64,000 nt of DNA, from NCBI GenBank assembly GCA_910578815.1, contig CAJTSE010000008.1:45495-109494 (forward strand). Reading direction: 5' to 3'. Positions 1 to 9,325 of the stretch are shown here, piece by piece. This DNA comes from an uncultured Acetatifactor sp. (GTDB lineage Bacteria > Bacillota > Clostridia > Lachnospirales > Lachnospiraceae). A program made the translations under genes and the position numbers. The notes beneath the pieces were generated by a model, which was not told the origin of the DNA, searched no databases, and saw only the letters and a program-made list of their open reading frames with translations. The stretch's first letter is position 1. Every line of letters begins with the position of its first letter.

Positions 1-72
1 CGCCAGGCGAGAAAATTCGCCAGGCGAGAAAATTCGCCAGGCGAGAAAATTCGCCAGGCGAGAAAATTCGCC
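1..72. repeat. 17-bp tandem repeat, four copies plus a partial
   Basis: The unit cgccaggcgagaaaatt occurs four times head to tail over 1-68, followed by a partial fifth copy (cgcc). Each unit holds the interrupted palindrome CGCC-A-GGCG, so either strand could form small hairpins. The array starts at the window edge and may extend to the left. It lies directly upstream of the ANTAR regulator gene. No function can be assigned. Confidence 0.9.
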
Positions 73-137
73 TTGTGCAGCGTTCTTCCTGGAACTTTAG
101 TTCCATGGGATTGGTTTGTGCCGCCGGAGGTGAGTAT

Positions 138-677
138 TTGACAAATATTATAATAGCGCTGCCAAGGATAGAGGATGCCAGAGGCATTAAGAATGTTTTG
201 GTGCGGGGCGGCTTTACGGTCACCGGCATCTGTACTGCAGGGTCTCAGGCGATCAGCCTGGCGGATGGACTGCATGACGGCATCCTATTGAGCAGCTATA
301 AATTGACAGATATGATCTATTCAGAGCTTTATGATTGTCTTCCGTCCGGGTTTGAGATGCTGCTTTTGGCTTCCGAACATTTGCTTGGTCAGTGTGCGGG
401 AAGCGGGATTATGTGCCTTTCCATGCCCTTAAAGGCCGGAGATTTGATAAGTACCATGGGCATGATGGTGGAGACGATAGAGCGCAGGCGCAGGAAGGCC
501 AGGCTGGAGCCGAAGAAAAGAAATGCTGCAGAGCAGGAGAGAGTTCAAGAGGCAAAGGAGCTTTTGATGGACAGAAACCACATGTCAGAGGAAGAGGCGC
601 ACCGTTATTTGCAGAAGTGCAGCATGGACAGCGGCACAAACATGGTGGAGACGGCGTTAATGATACTAGCCCTGTAA
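138..677 (+). CDS. ANTAR-domain response regulator with degenerate receiver
   Basis: The protein (about 179 aa) has a receiver-like N-terminal half and a C-terminal ANTAR RNA-binding domain (about residues 120-175), seen as a helical stretch with AKELLMDRNHMSEEEAHRYL. ANTAR proteins bind paired hairpins in nascent RNA and prevent termination. The start is put at TTG 138 because GGAGG (126-130) lies 7 bases upstream and the product then begins with the receiver strand MTNIIIALPR. A GTG at 75 would add 21 residues with no family resemblance. The position where receivers carry the phospho-acceptor Asp reads LLSSYKLTD, so phosphorylation looks unlikely. The partner sensor and target RNA are not visible. 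It lies upstream of dapF on the same strand. Confidence 0.85.
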   Translation: MTNIIIALPRIEDARGIKNVLVRGGFTVTGICTAGSQAISLADGLHDGILLSSYKLTDMIYSELYDCLPSGFEMLLLASEHLLGQCAGSGIMCLSMPLKAGDLISTMGMMVETIERRRRKARLEPKKRNAAEQERVQEAKELLMDRNHMSEEEAHRYLQKCSMDSGTNMVETALMILAL

Positions 678-723
678 GCGCCGATTTGTGAGGTTATCCG
701 AAGAAGGGAGAATTAGAGCAGGC

Positions 724-1587
724 ATGAAATTTACAAAAATGCACGGCTGTGGGAATGATTATGTGTATATAAACGGATTTACAGAGCATATTCCTCAGGA
801 AAAAAAGCCGGAGGCAGTACGATTTTTAAGCAACAGAAATTTTGGCGTCGGGGGAGACGGTGTTATCTTTATCAATCCTTCGAATCAGGCTGATTTTGAA
901 ATGGAAATGTATAATGCGGATGGCAGCCGGGCCCAGATGTGCGGAAACGGTATTCGTTGTGTGGCAAAATATGTCTATGACAAGGGGCTCACGGATTCGG
1001 AGCATATCCGGGTGATCAGTGGAGGAAGCATAAAATATCTTGACCTGACGGTGGAGAAGCCGGAAGGAAGACCGGGAGAAAGGGGCGCAGTAACCGGAGT
1101 TCGGGTCAATATGGGCAGCCCTGTTTTTGAGCCGAAAAGAATTCCGGTAATAGCGGATGGCGAAAGGGTGATAAATGAGCCCATATATGTGGAGGAAAAG
1201 GAGTACAGGATAACTTGTGTCTCCATGGGAAACCCTCATGCGGTGGTTTTTGCGGAGGGGGTGTCTGATATGAAATTGGAGCAGATCGGTCCTTTGTTCG
1301 AAAACCATGTCAGGTTTCCGGAAAGAGTGAATACGGAATTCGTGGAGGTCTTGGATAGGCAGACTGTATTTATGCGTGTCTGGGAGCGGGGAACGGGAGA
1401 AACGCTGGCCTGCGGTACGGGCTGCTGTGCAACGGCAGTCGCCTGTGTATTGAACGGACTTACGGATCGGGAGATCACGGTGAAGCTGCTGGGGGGAGAA
1501 TTGCGGATCGAGTGGGATAGAGACAAAAATGTAGTTTATATGACGGGACCTGCTGCCACAGTATTTGAAGGAGAGGTGGTACTGTGA
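724..1587 (+). CDS. dapF: diaminopimelate epimerase
   Basis: This enzyme converts LL- to meso-diaminopimelate, the last step before lysine and the peptidoglycan cross-linking residue, in the cytoplasm. The 287-aa product has the normal length. It starts with the family signature MKFTKMHGCGNDYVY and carries both catalytic cysteine motifs, MCGNGIRC and ACGTGCCATA, which act as the two-base acid/base pair. ATG 724 is preferred over an upstream in-frame start at 688 because the family N-terminus begins exactly there. It is followed after about 40 bases by dapL, so the two consecutive pathway steps sit together. Confidence 0.96.
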   Translation: MKFTKMHGCGNDYVYINGFTEHIPQEKKPEAVRFLSNRNFGVGGDGVIFINPSNQADFEMEMYNADGSRAQMCGNGIRCVAKYVYDKGLTDSEHIRVISGGSIKYLDLTVEKPEGRPGERGAVTGVRVNMGSPVFEPKRIPVIADGERVINEPIYVEEKEYRITCVSMGNPHAVVFAEGVSDMKLEQIGPLFENHVRFPERVNTEFVEVLDRQTVFMRVWERGTGETLACGTGCCATAVACVLNGLTDREITVKLLGGELRIEWDRDKNVVYMTGPAATVFEGEVVL

Positions 1588-1629
1588 AAAATAAATTTTT
1601 CGCAGGTGTGTCGAGAAGGGAGGATTATT

Positions 1630-2850
1630 ATGTTTCGATTAAATGAGAATTATCTGAAGCTTCCGGGGAGCTATCTGTTTTCTACGATTGGCAGGAAGAT
1701 CAGTGCATACAGTGCCGCTCATCCCGATAAAAGGATTATTCGTTTGGGTATCGGTGATGTGACACAGCCTCTTGCACCGGCTATTATCAAAGCAATGAAT
1801 GGTGCCGTAGAGGAAATGGGACATCAGGAAACCTTTCGCGGCTACGCGCCTGACCTTGGTTATGAGTTTTTGCGGAATGCTATTGCGGAAAATGATTATA
1901 AGGCAAGAGGCTGTGACGTTTCTGCAGATGAGATTTTTGTGTCCGATGGCGCGAAATGTGATTCCGCAAACATTCAGGAGATTTTCAGTCTGGATAATCG
2001 GATTGCGGTATGCGACCCGGTTTATCCCGTTTATGTGGATTCCAATGTGATGGCAGGAAGGACCGGGACCTACGATCAGAGAAGTGAGACTTGGAGCAAT
2101 GTAATATATATGCCCTGTGTGGCGGGAAACGGCTTTACGCCGGAGCTGCCGGAAGAGACGCCGGATATAATTTATCTTTGTTTTCCGAACAATCCTACGG
2201 GAGCTGTAATTACCAGAGCGCAGCTACAGGAGTGGGTGGATTATGCCTGCAGGGTGGGAGCGGTTATCATTTATGACGCAGCCTATGAGGCTTACATTTC
2301 CGAGGCGGACATACCGCGAAGCATTTATGAATGTCAGGGAGCCAGGGCTTGTGCCATTGAGCTTCGTTCTTTTTCCAAGAATGCAGGCTTTACCGGAGTA
2401 CGCTTAGGTTTTACTGTGGTCCCCAAAGACTTAAAATGCGGCGGCGTATCACTGCATTCCCTGTGGGCAAGACGTCATGGAACCAAGTATAACGGAGCCC
2501 CCTATATTGTGCAGAGAGCAGGGGAGGCAGTTTATTCTCCAGAGGGGAAAAAGCAGCTAAGGGCCCAGGTAGCATATTATATGGAAAATGCCCGGTATAT
2601 ACTTGATGGCTTAAAGGAGGCAGGATATACTGTTTCCGGCGGTGTCAATGCGCCTTACATCTGGCTGAAGGTGCCAAAGGGTATGACCAGCTGGGAGTTC
2701 TTTGACTATCTGCTGGAAGAGGTAAACGTAGTGGGGACTCCGGGCTCCGGCTTTGGCCCCAGCGGAGAAGGATATTTCAGGCTGACTGCCTTTGGCAGCC
2801 GTGAGAATACGGTAGAGGCGGTTGAGCGGATCAAGACTGCGGGAATATAA
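1630..2850 (+). CDS. dapL: LL-diaminopimelate aminotransferase
   Basis: This is a PLP-dependent class I/II aminotransferase of 406 aa. DapL converts tetrahydrodipicolinate directly to LL-DAP, giving the short pathway without succinyl or acetyl intermediates. Visible landmarks are the N-terminal motif [25 protein letters not shown], the CFPNNPTGA segment and the PLP-lysine motif [15 protein letters not shown]. Start ATG 1630 has AAGGGAGG seven bases upstream. It lies immediately behind dapF, whose substrate it makes, so the pair is probably co-transcribed. Confidence 0.95.
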   Translation: MFRLNENYLKLPGSYLFSTIGRKISAYSAAHPDKRIIRLGIGDVTQPLAPAIIKAMNGAVEEMGHQETFRGYAPDLGYEFLRNAIAENDYKARGCDVSADEIFVSDGAKCDSANIQEIFSLDNRIAVCDPVYPVYVDSNVMAGRTGTYDQRSETWSNVIYMPCVAGNGFTPELPEETPDIIYLCFPNNPTGAVITRAQLQEWVDYACRVGAVIIYDAAYEAYISEADIPRSIYECQGARACAIELRSFSKNAGFTGVRLGFTVVPKDLKCGGVSLHSLWARRHGTKYNGAPYIVQRAGEAVYSPEGKKQLRAQVAYYMENARYILDGLKEAGYTVSGGVNAPYIWLKVPKGMTSWEFFDYLLEEVNVVGTPGSGFGPSGEGYFRLTAFGSRENTVEAVERIKTAGI

Positions 2851-2879
2851 GGGCAGCGAGAGGCGGAAGGAGCCGGGGC

Positions 2880-3938
2880 ATGGGAAGCGAAGTGGAAGAA
2901 AAAAGAATGGTGCACTATGATCTGCTGCGCATACTGGCAGCATTCAGCGTGGTTATGCTGCATAGCAGCGCGCAGTTTTGGTATACTCTGGAGATAAACA
3001 GCAGGGCATGGATCATTGCTAATTCGTATGACGCGTTGTTTCGGTTTGGTGTTCCTGTTTTTGTGATGCTCAGCGGAGTCATATTCCTGCCAAAGCAAAG
3101 GGAACTTAGTATAAAAAGGCTGTATACTCATAATATTTTACGGCTTGCGGTCATTTTCGTTTTTTGGTCCGTCATATATGGTTTAAAGGATTGCGCTCAC
3201 TTTGATTTCACGCAGACAGGCTGGAAAGAGGTGGTGAAGGAAATGATTCTGGGCCGGTATCATCTTTGGTTTTTGCCTATGATTGCCGGTCTTTACATGC
3301 TTCTTCCCATTCTTCGTGTATGGGTGCAGAATGCGGAAAGAAAAAATTTGGAATATTTTCTAATTTTGTTTTTTGTGCTGCAGATCTTGTGTGAGACGAT
3401 GAAGTCCTTATCCTTGTCTGAATATTTGAAGTATGTATTGGAGCTGCTTCGGGTGGATCTTGTCTGCGGATATGCAGGATATTTTGTGCTGGGGTATTAT
3501 GTGGCCCATATTGGAATTCCGTTAAAATATCATAAGTTGATATATTTCCTTGCGATTCCGGCAGCAGTCTTAAACGTGGTGCTGGGTAATTATCTGTCTG
3601 TCAGAGCAGGCGAGCCCAAAGGTGAGGTTTATGACAGTTTCGGGCTGTTCACGTTCTGCATTGTACTGGCCTGCTTTTTGTTTTTTACTGAGGTGATGGG
3701 AAAAATTCCATATTCCGCCAGGGCATCGAGAGTGATTGAAGAGGTGTCTAAGGGAACACTGGGGGTATATGTGATGCACGTAGGCCTGATGGAGATTTTA
3801 GAGGCGCATGGGATTCACAGCATGATGATACCCAATATTGCAGGGATTCCGATACTTTCTCTTTTTTGTTTTGCTTTTTGCCTTTTGGCGGCATCCGTGC
3901 TGAGAAGAGTGCCGTTGATCGGGAAGTTTATTTGTTAA
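2880..3938 (+). CDS. acyltransferase 3 family membrane protein
   Basis: The 352-aa protein is almost entirely hydrophobic with about ten membrane segments and fits the acyltransferase-3 (OafA/WecH-like) family. The first segment carries YDLLRILAAFSVVMLHSS, including the conserved membrane His, and GVPVFVMLSGVIF follows. Family members move acetyl or other acyl groups onto extracytoplasmic sugars or lipids. The substrate is not identifiable. The start has AAGGAG about seven bases upstream. It follows dapL by 29 bases, so it may share that transcript. A perfect inverted repeat closes the region behind it. Confidence 0.85.
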   Translation: MGSEVEEKRMVHYDLLRILAAFSVVMLHSSAQFWYTLEINSRAWIIANSYDALFRFGVPVFVMLSGVIFLPKQRELSIKRLYTHNILRLAVIFVFWSVIYGLKDCAHFDFTQTGWKEVVKEMILGRYHLWFLPMIAGLYMLLPILRVWVQNAERKNLEYFLILFFVLQILCETMKSLSLSEYLKYVLELLRVDLVCGYAGYFVLGYYVAHIGIPLKYHKLIYFLAIPAAVLNVVLGNYLSVRAGEPKGEVYDSFGLFTFCIVLACFLFFTEVMGKIPYSARASRVIEEVSKGTLGVYVMHVGLMEILEAHGIHSMMIPNIAGIPILSLFCFAFCLLAASVLRRVPLIGKFIC

Positions 3939-3944
3939 ACAGGG

Positions 3945-3973
3945 GCAAGAAATATTTTAGAAATATTTCTTGC
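3945..3973 (+). terminator. perfect inverted repeat after acyltransferase gene
   Basis: GCAAGAAATATTT (3945-3957) and AAATATTTCTTGC (3961-3973) pair perfectly around a three-base loop, seven bases after the acyltransferase stop. The tract behind it is A-rich rather than U-rich, so termination is uncertain. It may also act on the opposite strand or simply insulate the T-box promoter. Confidence 0.5.
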
Positions 3974-3998
3974 AAAACCAGAAAAAATGTGTTACTGT
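3970..3998 (+). promoter_or_regulatory. candidate promoter for aspS T-box transcript
   Basis: TTGCAA (3970-3975) is followed after 17 bases by TACTGT (3993-3998). Initiation would fall near 4005, just ahead of the first T-box pairing element. The -10 box is imperfect. Confidence 0.45.
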
Positions 3999-4017
3999 TT
4001 TTAAATCAAAATGCGAT

Positions 4018-4329
4018 GAAAGAGACTCTTGCCAGGGAAAACGACAGGAAGACGGCGTCACCGACTGAGAGCGCTGTCAGTAAGAAGCGGTAAAGGGAAC
4101 GCTCTGGAGCAGGCTGTTTGAGCATAATGCGGTCATGAGTAAGGCAGCACGACGACCGGAAGGGTGAGGGCAGCACGCAGGCATGCGTTATGTGCAAAAG
4201 GGGATAGACCGTCCCTATCCGGAGTGGAACTTAAAACGGAGGTATGGTTTATCAATGCGGGTGGTACCGCGGATAGGTTACGCTTATTCGTCCCGGGATG
4301 CAGGAAACTGCGTCTCGGGACATTTTTTA
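4018..4329 (+). promoter_or_regulatory. T-box leader of aspS, specifier region GAAC (Asn/Glu)
   Basis: The antiterminator bulge TGGT (4262-4265) lies in GGGTGGTACCGCGG. It is followed by a terminator with stem GTCCCGGGA (4290-4298) / TCTCGGGAC (4313-4321) and a U tract (4323-4328). Stem I can be drawn with base pairs CCAG (4032-4035) / CTGG (4104-4107), an upper stem GACAG (4043-4047) / CTGTC (4074-4078), and a distal CCGACTGAGAG segment resembling the one in the tyrS T-box. On the 3' side of stem I the specifier position reads GGGAAC. AAC (4098-4100) lies 10 bases before a GAGC, exactly as TAC does in the tyrS leader. GAA overlaps it by one base shift. No Asp codon occurs at this position. 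Confidence 0.85.
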
Positions 4330-4388
4330 TGCACAGGGGCGCAGCGAAAAGAGGCCCGTTTAAGACAGGGCAGAATGGAGGAGTCATT

Positions 4389-6140
4389 ATGGAAATGAGA
4401 AACTGCTACAGGGACATTACCGTGAAGGAGATCGGAGAAGAGCAGATCGGACGGATTCTGCGGGTCGCAGGCTGGGTGGAGAATATAAGGGACCATGGCG
4501 GTGTTTCCTTCATTGACCTGCGGGATATGTACGGCGTACTTCAAGTAGTGATACGGAAGGCGGAGCTGCTAAAGGGGCTTGTAAAAGAAACTTGTATCAC
4601 GGTTAGAGGTCCTGTGGAGAAGCGGGACGAAGAGACTTATAACCCTAAAATTCCCACAGGAACCGTCGAGCTGGAGGCTCAGGAGATCCAGGTGCTGGGG
4701 AAGGTGTATCAGCAGCTGCCCTTTGAGATTATGACATCAAGGGAAACCAGAGAGGATATTCGCTTGAAATATCGCTATTTGGATCTGAGGAATGCGAAGG
4801 TGCGGGATAATATTCTGTTCCGTTCCCGTGTGATTGCCTTTTTGCGGCAGAAGATGGCGGAAATGGGTTTTGTAGAGATTCAGACCCCCATTCTCTGTGC
4901 GTCTTCCCCGGAAGGAGCAAGGGATTATATTGTTCCTTCCAGGAAATATAAGGGGAAATTTTATGCACTGCCCCAGGCGCCGCAGCAGTACAAACAGCTT
5001 TTGATGGCCTCTGGAATTGATAAATATTTTCAGATCGCGCCCTGTTTCAGGGATGAGGACGCAAGAGCAGATCGCTCGCCGGGGGAATTTTATCAACTGG
5101 ATTTCGAGATGAGTTTTGCCACGCAGGAGGATGTGTTCCGGGCAGGTGAAGAAGTGCTTTCCGCCGTTTTTGAAAAATTTGGGCCGGATGATGCCGCTGT
5201 TACGCCGGCGCCTTATCCGGTAATCAGCTATAAGCAGGCCATGCTGGAATTTGGATGTGATAAGCCTGACCTGCGCAATCCTCTGCGGATCATGGATCTG
5301 ACAGACTTCTTTCAGAAATGTACGTTTAAGCCGTTTTTGAACAAAATAGTTCGTGCGGTTAAAGTACATGCGGAAATGAGCAAGGGTTTTCATGAAAAAC
5401 TGCTTTCCTTTGCCACAGGGCTGGGTATGGGAGGGCTGGGTTATCTTGAAGTAGCGGAGGATCTTTCCTTTAAAGGACCTATTGACAAATTTATTCCGGA
5501 TGAATTAAAGGCAGAGCTTCGCAGTCTTGGAAAGCTGGAAGCAGGAGACACTATTTTCTTTATTGCGGATAAGGAGGAAAGAGCCTGCTATTATGCCGGG
5601 AAGATCCGTGTTGAACTGGGTGAGAAGCTGGGCCTGACAGAAAGGAACGCATTCCGTTTCTGCTATGTCAATGATTTCCCCATGTACGAGACGGACCCGG
5701 AGACAAAGCAGCTTACGTTTACACATAATCCCTTTTCCATGCCTCAGGGGGGGCTGGAGGCGTTGGAAACACAGGATCCGCTGGAGATTCTTGCGTACCA
5801 GTATGACATTGTGTGTAATGGGATCGAGCTTTCCTCAGGCGCAGTGCGGAACCATGATATTCAGATTATGGAAAAGGCCTTTGCACTTGCCGGTTATACA
5901 AAGGATATATTGGAAGCAAAGTTCGGGGCGCTGTATCAGGCATTTCAGTTTGGAGCGCCGCCTCATGCGGGAATGGCGCCAGGAGTGGAGCGTATGCTGA
6001 TGCTGCTTCGGGGGGAAGAGAATATCAGGGAAGTCACGGCTTTCCCCATGAGCGGCTCTGCCCAGGATCTCATGAGCGGCGCGCCCGGTGACGTAACGGA
6101 GCAGCAGCTGAGGGAGGTGCATATCCGGGTGCGCGAATAA
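4389..6140 (+). CDS. aspS: aspartyl-tRNA synthetase, probably non-discriminating
   Basis: This class II synthetase (583 aa) has an OB-fold anticodon domain at the N-terminus (GRILRVAGWVENIRDHGGVSF) and a catalytic domain with motif 2 FRDEDARADRSPGEFYQLDF and motif 3 near GMAPGVERMLMLLRG. The motif-2 form with SPGEF differs from the usual bacterial form and, from memory, resembles the alpha-proteobacterial branch. ATG 4389 has GGAGGAG seven bases upstream. The frame stays open back to 4164 through the T-box, but that part is leader RNA. A T-box with an Asn codon upstream and gatCAB downstream suggest it charges tRNA(Asn) with Asp for amidation as well as or instead of tRNA(Asp). That specificity is inferred. 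Confidence 0.93.
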   Translation: MEMRNCYRDITVKEIGEEQIGRILRVAGWVENIRDHGGVSFIDLRDMYGVLQVVIRKAELLKGLVKETCITVRGPVEKRDEETYNPKIPTGTVELEAQEIQVLGKVYQQLPFEIMTSRETREDIRLKYRYLDLRNAKVRDNILFRSRVIAFLRQKMAEMGFVEIQTPILCASSPEGARDYIVPSRKYKGKFYALPQAPQQYKQLLMASGIDKYFQIAPCFRDEDARADRSPGEFYQLDFEMSFATQEDVFRAGEEVLSAVFEKFGPDDAAVTPAPYPVISYKQAMLEFGCDKPDLRNPLRIMDLTDFFQKCTFKPFLNKIVRAVKVHAEMSKGFHEKLLSFATGLGMGGLGYLEVAEDLSFKGPIDKFIPDELKAELRSLGKLEAGDTIFFIADKEERACYYAGKIRVELGEKLGLTERNAFRFCYVNDFPMYETDPETKQLTFTHNPFSMPQGGLEALETQDPLEILAYQYDIVCNGIELSSGAVRNHDIQIMEKAFALAGYTKDILEAKFGALYQAFQFGAPPHAGMAPGVERMLMLLRGEENIREVTAFPMSGSAQDLMSGAPGDVTEQQLREVHIRVRE

Positions 6141-6177
6141 AAGCGGATGCTTAAATGGCCTTGTCATAAACAGAGCA

Positions 6178-6247
6178 ATCATGGTAAAATGACCTTATTC
6201 GGGGCAGGAAACGGCCGGATGGCCGTTTATACCATGATAAAATGATT
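6178..6247 (+). terminator. long nested hairpin after aspS, candidate terminator
   Basis: An outer stem ATCATGGTA (6178-6186) / TACCATGAT (6230-6238) encloses an inner perfect hairpin AAACGGCC (6209-6216) / GGCCGTTT (6221-6228). A seven-T run follows shortly after (6245-6251). If it terminates, gatCAB would need either read-through or its own promoter. Confidence 0.55.
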
Positions 6248-6309
6248 TTTTTCAAGACATAATAGGTACAGAAGAAAAGCGTAAAAGCGCTTAGTCAGGA
6301 GAGCGGCGG

Positions 6310-7794
6310 ATGTTATTTAATTCGATAGATTTTTTGGTTTTTTTTCCGGTGGTCACATTAATTTATTTTGTTGTTCCTAAAAAGGCCCGCTATATTTGGC
6401 TGCTGGCGGCCAGCTATTGCTTTTACATGTGTTGGAATGTAAAATATGCGCTTTTACTGCTGACCTCCACGGCCGTTACCTGGCTGTGCGGTTTCTGGGT
6501 GCATTCCGCGAAAAAACCGGCGTTGAAGAAGCTGGCGCTTACGTTGTGTTTATGCGTAAATTTGGGGATCCTTTTCTTCTTTAAATATTTTGATTTCTTT
6601 TTGATTAACTGTAACAGGGTTTTATCGGCGCTGCACCTGCAGCTTTTGGAAAAGAGCTTTGATGTGCTGCTGCCTGTGGGCATTTCCTTTTATACCTTTC
6701 AGGCTCTTGGCTATACCATTGATGTATATCGGGGGAAAGTGGAGCCGGAAAAGAACATCCTGCGGTATGCCCTGTTTGTTTCTTTTTTTCCTCAGCTGGT
6801 GGCAGGTCCCATTGAACGGTCAGAGAGCCTTCTGGGCCAGATGCGCGGCCTGGAGAAGAAAAAGATTTGGAATTACGGGAATGTTACAAGCGGGCTTATG
6901 ATGATGGTGTGGGGTCTGTTTGTAAAGATGGTAATAGCTGACCGCGCGGCGATTTTGGTGGATTCTGTCTTTGGAAACTATTATTTGCACGGGACGGTAG
7001 CTCTTGCTGCGGGTGCAGTGGGATTTGCCGTACAGATTTACTGCGATTTTATGGGATACTCTACCATTGCCGTAGGTGCCGCCAGGGTGATGGGCTTTCA
7101 GCTGATGGAAAATTTTGAGACACCTTATTTTGCAGGGTCTGTCAGTGAATTCTGGAAGCGGTGGCATATTTCCTTAAGTACCTGGTTTCGGGATTATGTT
7201 TATATTCCGCTGGGGGGGAGCCGCTGCTCCAGGCCGAAGAAATACTTTAACCTGATGACCACCATGGCAGTCAGTGGTCTTTGGCATGGGGCAAATTGGA
7301 ATTATGTGGCATGGGGACTGCTGCATGGTATCTACCAGGTGATCGGAGATGTGACGGCCGGGTGGCGTGCAAAGCTGACAGATCGTCTGCATACCAAAAA
7401 GGAAAGCATCAGCTTTCGGCTGGCGCAGGTAGTGTCCACCTTTGTTTTGACGGATATTGCATGGATTTTTTTCCGATCGGAATCCTTGTCTCATGCCCTT
7501 CGATACTGCAAGCGCCTGTTTGCAAAATGGGATCCTTGGAATCTATTTAATGGCACGGTTTACACCCTGGGCCTGGACCGTCCGGAGTTTAATATACTGA
7601 TTGTCTCCTTGACAGGTCTTTTCCTGGTGGATTTGATACGATACAAAAAAAAGCAGAATATTGCGGTATTTCTTCAGGAGCAGTGTATATGGTTCAGATG
7701 GGGGGTTATGATTGCCCTGATTACGGCCACTTTGGTTTTTGGCATATATGGCATTGAGTTTGAGTCGGCGAAGTTTATTTACTTTCAATTTTAG
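6310..7794 (+). CDS. MBOAT O-acyltransferase (AlgI/DltB-like)
   Basis: This 494-aa polytopic membrane protein belongs to the MBOAT family. Landmarks are LPVGISFYTFQALGYTIDVYRG, FPQLVAGPIERS, the FWKRWHISLSTWFRDYVYIPLGG block and the active-site histidine in VSGLWHGANWNYVAWG. AlgI-type members pass acetyl groups from a cytoplasmic donor across the membrane to a partner that modifies a surface polysaccharide. The next gene, 12 bases downstream, is an extracytoplasmic SGNH protein, the standard partner arrangement. AGGAGAGCGGCGG precedes the start. The polymer modified is unknown. A second, divergent copy of the pair lies at 31010-33465. Confidence 0.9.
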   Translation: MLFNSIDFLVFFPVVTLIYFVVPKKARYIWLLAASYCFYMCWNVKYALLLLTSTAVTWLCGFWVHSAKKPALKKLALTLCLCVNLGILFFFKYFDFFLINCNRVLSALHLQLLEKSFDVLLPVGISFYTFQALGYTIDVYRGKVEPEKNILRYALFVSFFPQLVAGPIERSESLLGQMRGLEKKKIWNYGNVTSGLMMMVWGLFVKMVIADRAAILVDSVFGNYYLHGTVALAAGAVGFAVQIYCDFMGYSTIAVGAARVMGFQLMENFETPYFAGSVSEFWKRWHISLSTWFRDYVYIPLGGSRCSRPKKYFNLMTTMAVSGLWHGANWNYVAWGLLHGIYQVIGDVTAGWRAKLTDRLHTKKESISFRLAQVVSTFVLTDIAWIFFRSESLSHALRYCKRLFAKWDPWNLFNGTVYTLGLDRPEFNILIVSLTGLFLVDLIRYKKKQNIAVFLQEQCIWFRWGVMIALITATLVFGIYGIEFESAKFIYFQF

Positions 7795-7805
7795 AGGATA
7801 TACGG

Positions 7806-9296
7806 ATGGAAAACAGATTGGAGAAGAAAACGATCATAAAAAGGTGTGCCGGCGTGATTGCGTTTTGCCTGATTCTGCTGCTGGTGCTGGGGCGGGTATA
7901 TAAAATATTGTCCTGGAAGGACAGCGCGGGAGGATATTTTACGCCTGTAGAGACCTTTTACGGTCTGGATGAGAATGTGGTGGATGTTCTTTTTCTGGGA
8001 AGCAGCCATTGTTATTGTTCGATTATCAGTTCAAGGCTGTGGGATGACTATGGCATCGCGGGTTACAGTCTTTCCATTTCAGGTCAGGATTTTGCTTCGT
8101 CCTATTATTGGCTGAAGGAGGCGCTGAAGACTCAAAAACCTAAAGTGGTCTGTCTGGAAATGTATTATGCGGGCTTCCACGGCTACATGGTGGAGGGTAA
8201 TCTGTATAGAAATATACTTCCGTATCATGTATCCTCGAATTATGTGCAGCTGATAAGGGACATGACAGATGAAGAGTCAGGAAGTTTGCAGACGGAAAGC
8301 GGAATAGTAGATGAAGGGGACAGAAGCAGCTTTCTGGCAAAGTGGCCTGTCATACACACCCGTTACCGGGAATTGCAGCGTCAGGATTTCACGGGGCCGG
8401 ATATATTGTATATGGGCTTCAGTGCATTGATTGACGGTATGCACCAAAGTCCGATCACCTGGACCATAGACGGAAACGAGCCTTTTGAGGGTGATGAAAT
8501 TTTGGAAATAGAAGAAGAGGAATGGCTTCGAAAAATAATCGAGCTGACGAAAGCAAACGATATTGAGCTCTGCCTGTTTCTGGCTCCCATGACTGTGTCA
8601 AAAGAGGATCAGATGCGTATGAACTACGTGGGAGAGCTTGCGGAGGAGGAAGGAATTCCTTTCCTGAATTTTGTGGATCTTCGGGAGGAAGTGAAAATTG
8701 ATCCAGAACAGGATTTCCTGGATGGCGGACATGTGAATTACAAGGGCGGAGCGAAGGTAACGGATGCAATCGGCAGGTTTCTTGTGCAGAATTATACAAT
8801 GGAGGACCACCGGGGAGATAAAAAATATGAGCTGTGGGAGCAAAATTCTGCGTTCAGGGAGCATGAGTTTAATGCGTTTAAGCTGCAGGAGAGCATGGAT
8901 CTGCAGTATATTTTGGACTATGCCGCATATGCCTCGGATTATACGGTCATCCTGTCTACAGAGGGCGATTATTTCAGAGAGACGGATTACCTCGCGGACC
9001 GGCTGATGCCGCTGGGGATCGGAGAGGAATTTGAGAACGGCGGAGGTATCTGGATCATTGAAGACGGGCAGGTTAGCTGGAAGACGAATGCGGAGACAGG
9101 CGACTGGTATCTGGAGCCGGACGGGGCAGATATTGTGCTGCTCAGATCGGATGGCACAGGCAGGATATTTGTGAACCAGCAGGACTGTACGAAGGTGTCG
9201 GACGGGATTAATATTGTAATTTATGATAAGCTGTTGAAAAACGTGGTTTATGCCGCGGGCTTTGCTGCAGGGGACGGTTACACCTGTGTGAGATGA
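7806..9296 (+). CDS. extracytoplasmic SGNH-fold partner of MBOAT acyltransferase
   Basis: The 496-aa protein has one N-terminal membrane anchor (about residues 13-31) and an extracellular SGNH-like domain. The GDS-type block is FLGSSHCY (residues 63-70), with Ser67 as likely nucleophile, and the Asp-His block is DGGH (306-309). A further C-terminal domain of about 170 aa is not recognised. Such proteins (AlgX, PatB, DltD analogues) complete transfer of the acyl group to the polymer. It follows the MBOAT gene by 12 bases. Its stop overlaps a possible ATG at 9293, but gatC more likely starts at 9326. Confidence 0.85.
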   Translation: MENRLEKKTIIKRCAGVIAFCLILLLVLGRVYKILSWKDSAGGYFTPVETFYGLDENVVDVLFLGSSHCYCSIISSRLWDDYGIAGYSLSISGQDFASSYYWLKEALKTQKPKVVCLEMYYAGFHGYMVEGNLYRNILPYHVSSNYVQLIRDMTDEESGSLQTESGIVDEGDRSSFLAKWPVIHTRYRELQRQDFTGPDILYMGFSALIDGMHQSPITWTIDGNEPFEGDEILEIEEEEWLRKIIELTKANDIELCLFLAPMTVSKEDQMRMNYVGELAEEEGIPFLNFVDLREEVKIDPEQDFLDGGHVNYKGGAKVTDAIGRFLVQNYTMEDHRGDKKYELWEQNSAFREHEFNAFKLQESMDLQYILDYAAYASDYTVILSTEGDYFRETDYLADRLMPLGIGEEFENGGGIWIIEDGQVSWKTNAETGDWYLEPDGADIVLLRSDGTGRIFVNQQDCTKVSDGINIVIYDKLLKNVVYAAGFAAGDGYTCVR

Positions 9297-9325
9297 AACA
9301 AATTAAGAAAAGGAAGGATGCTGTC

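Noticed and set aside
1..72. CRISPR array
   Set aside because: The units are contiguous 17-mers without unique spacers and no cas genes are present.
4164..4388. Open frame extending aspS upstream by 75 codons
   Set aside because: It crosses the T-box antiterminator and terminator, and the AspRS N-terminus begins at ATG 4389 with a good ribosome site.
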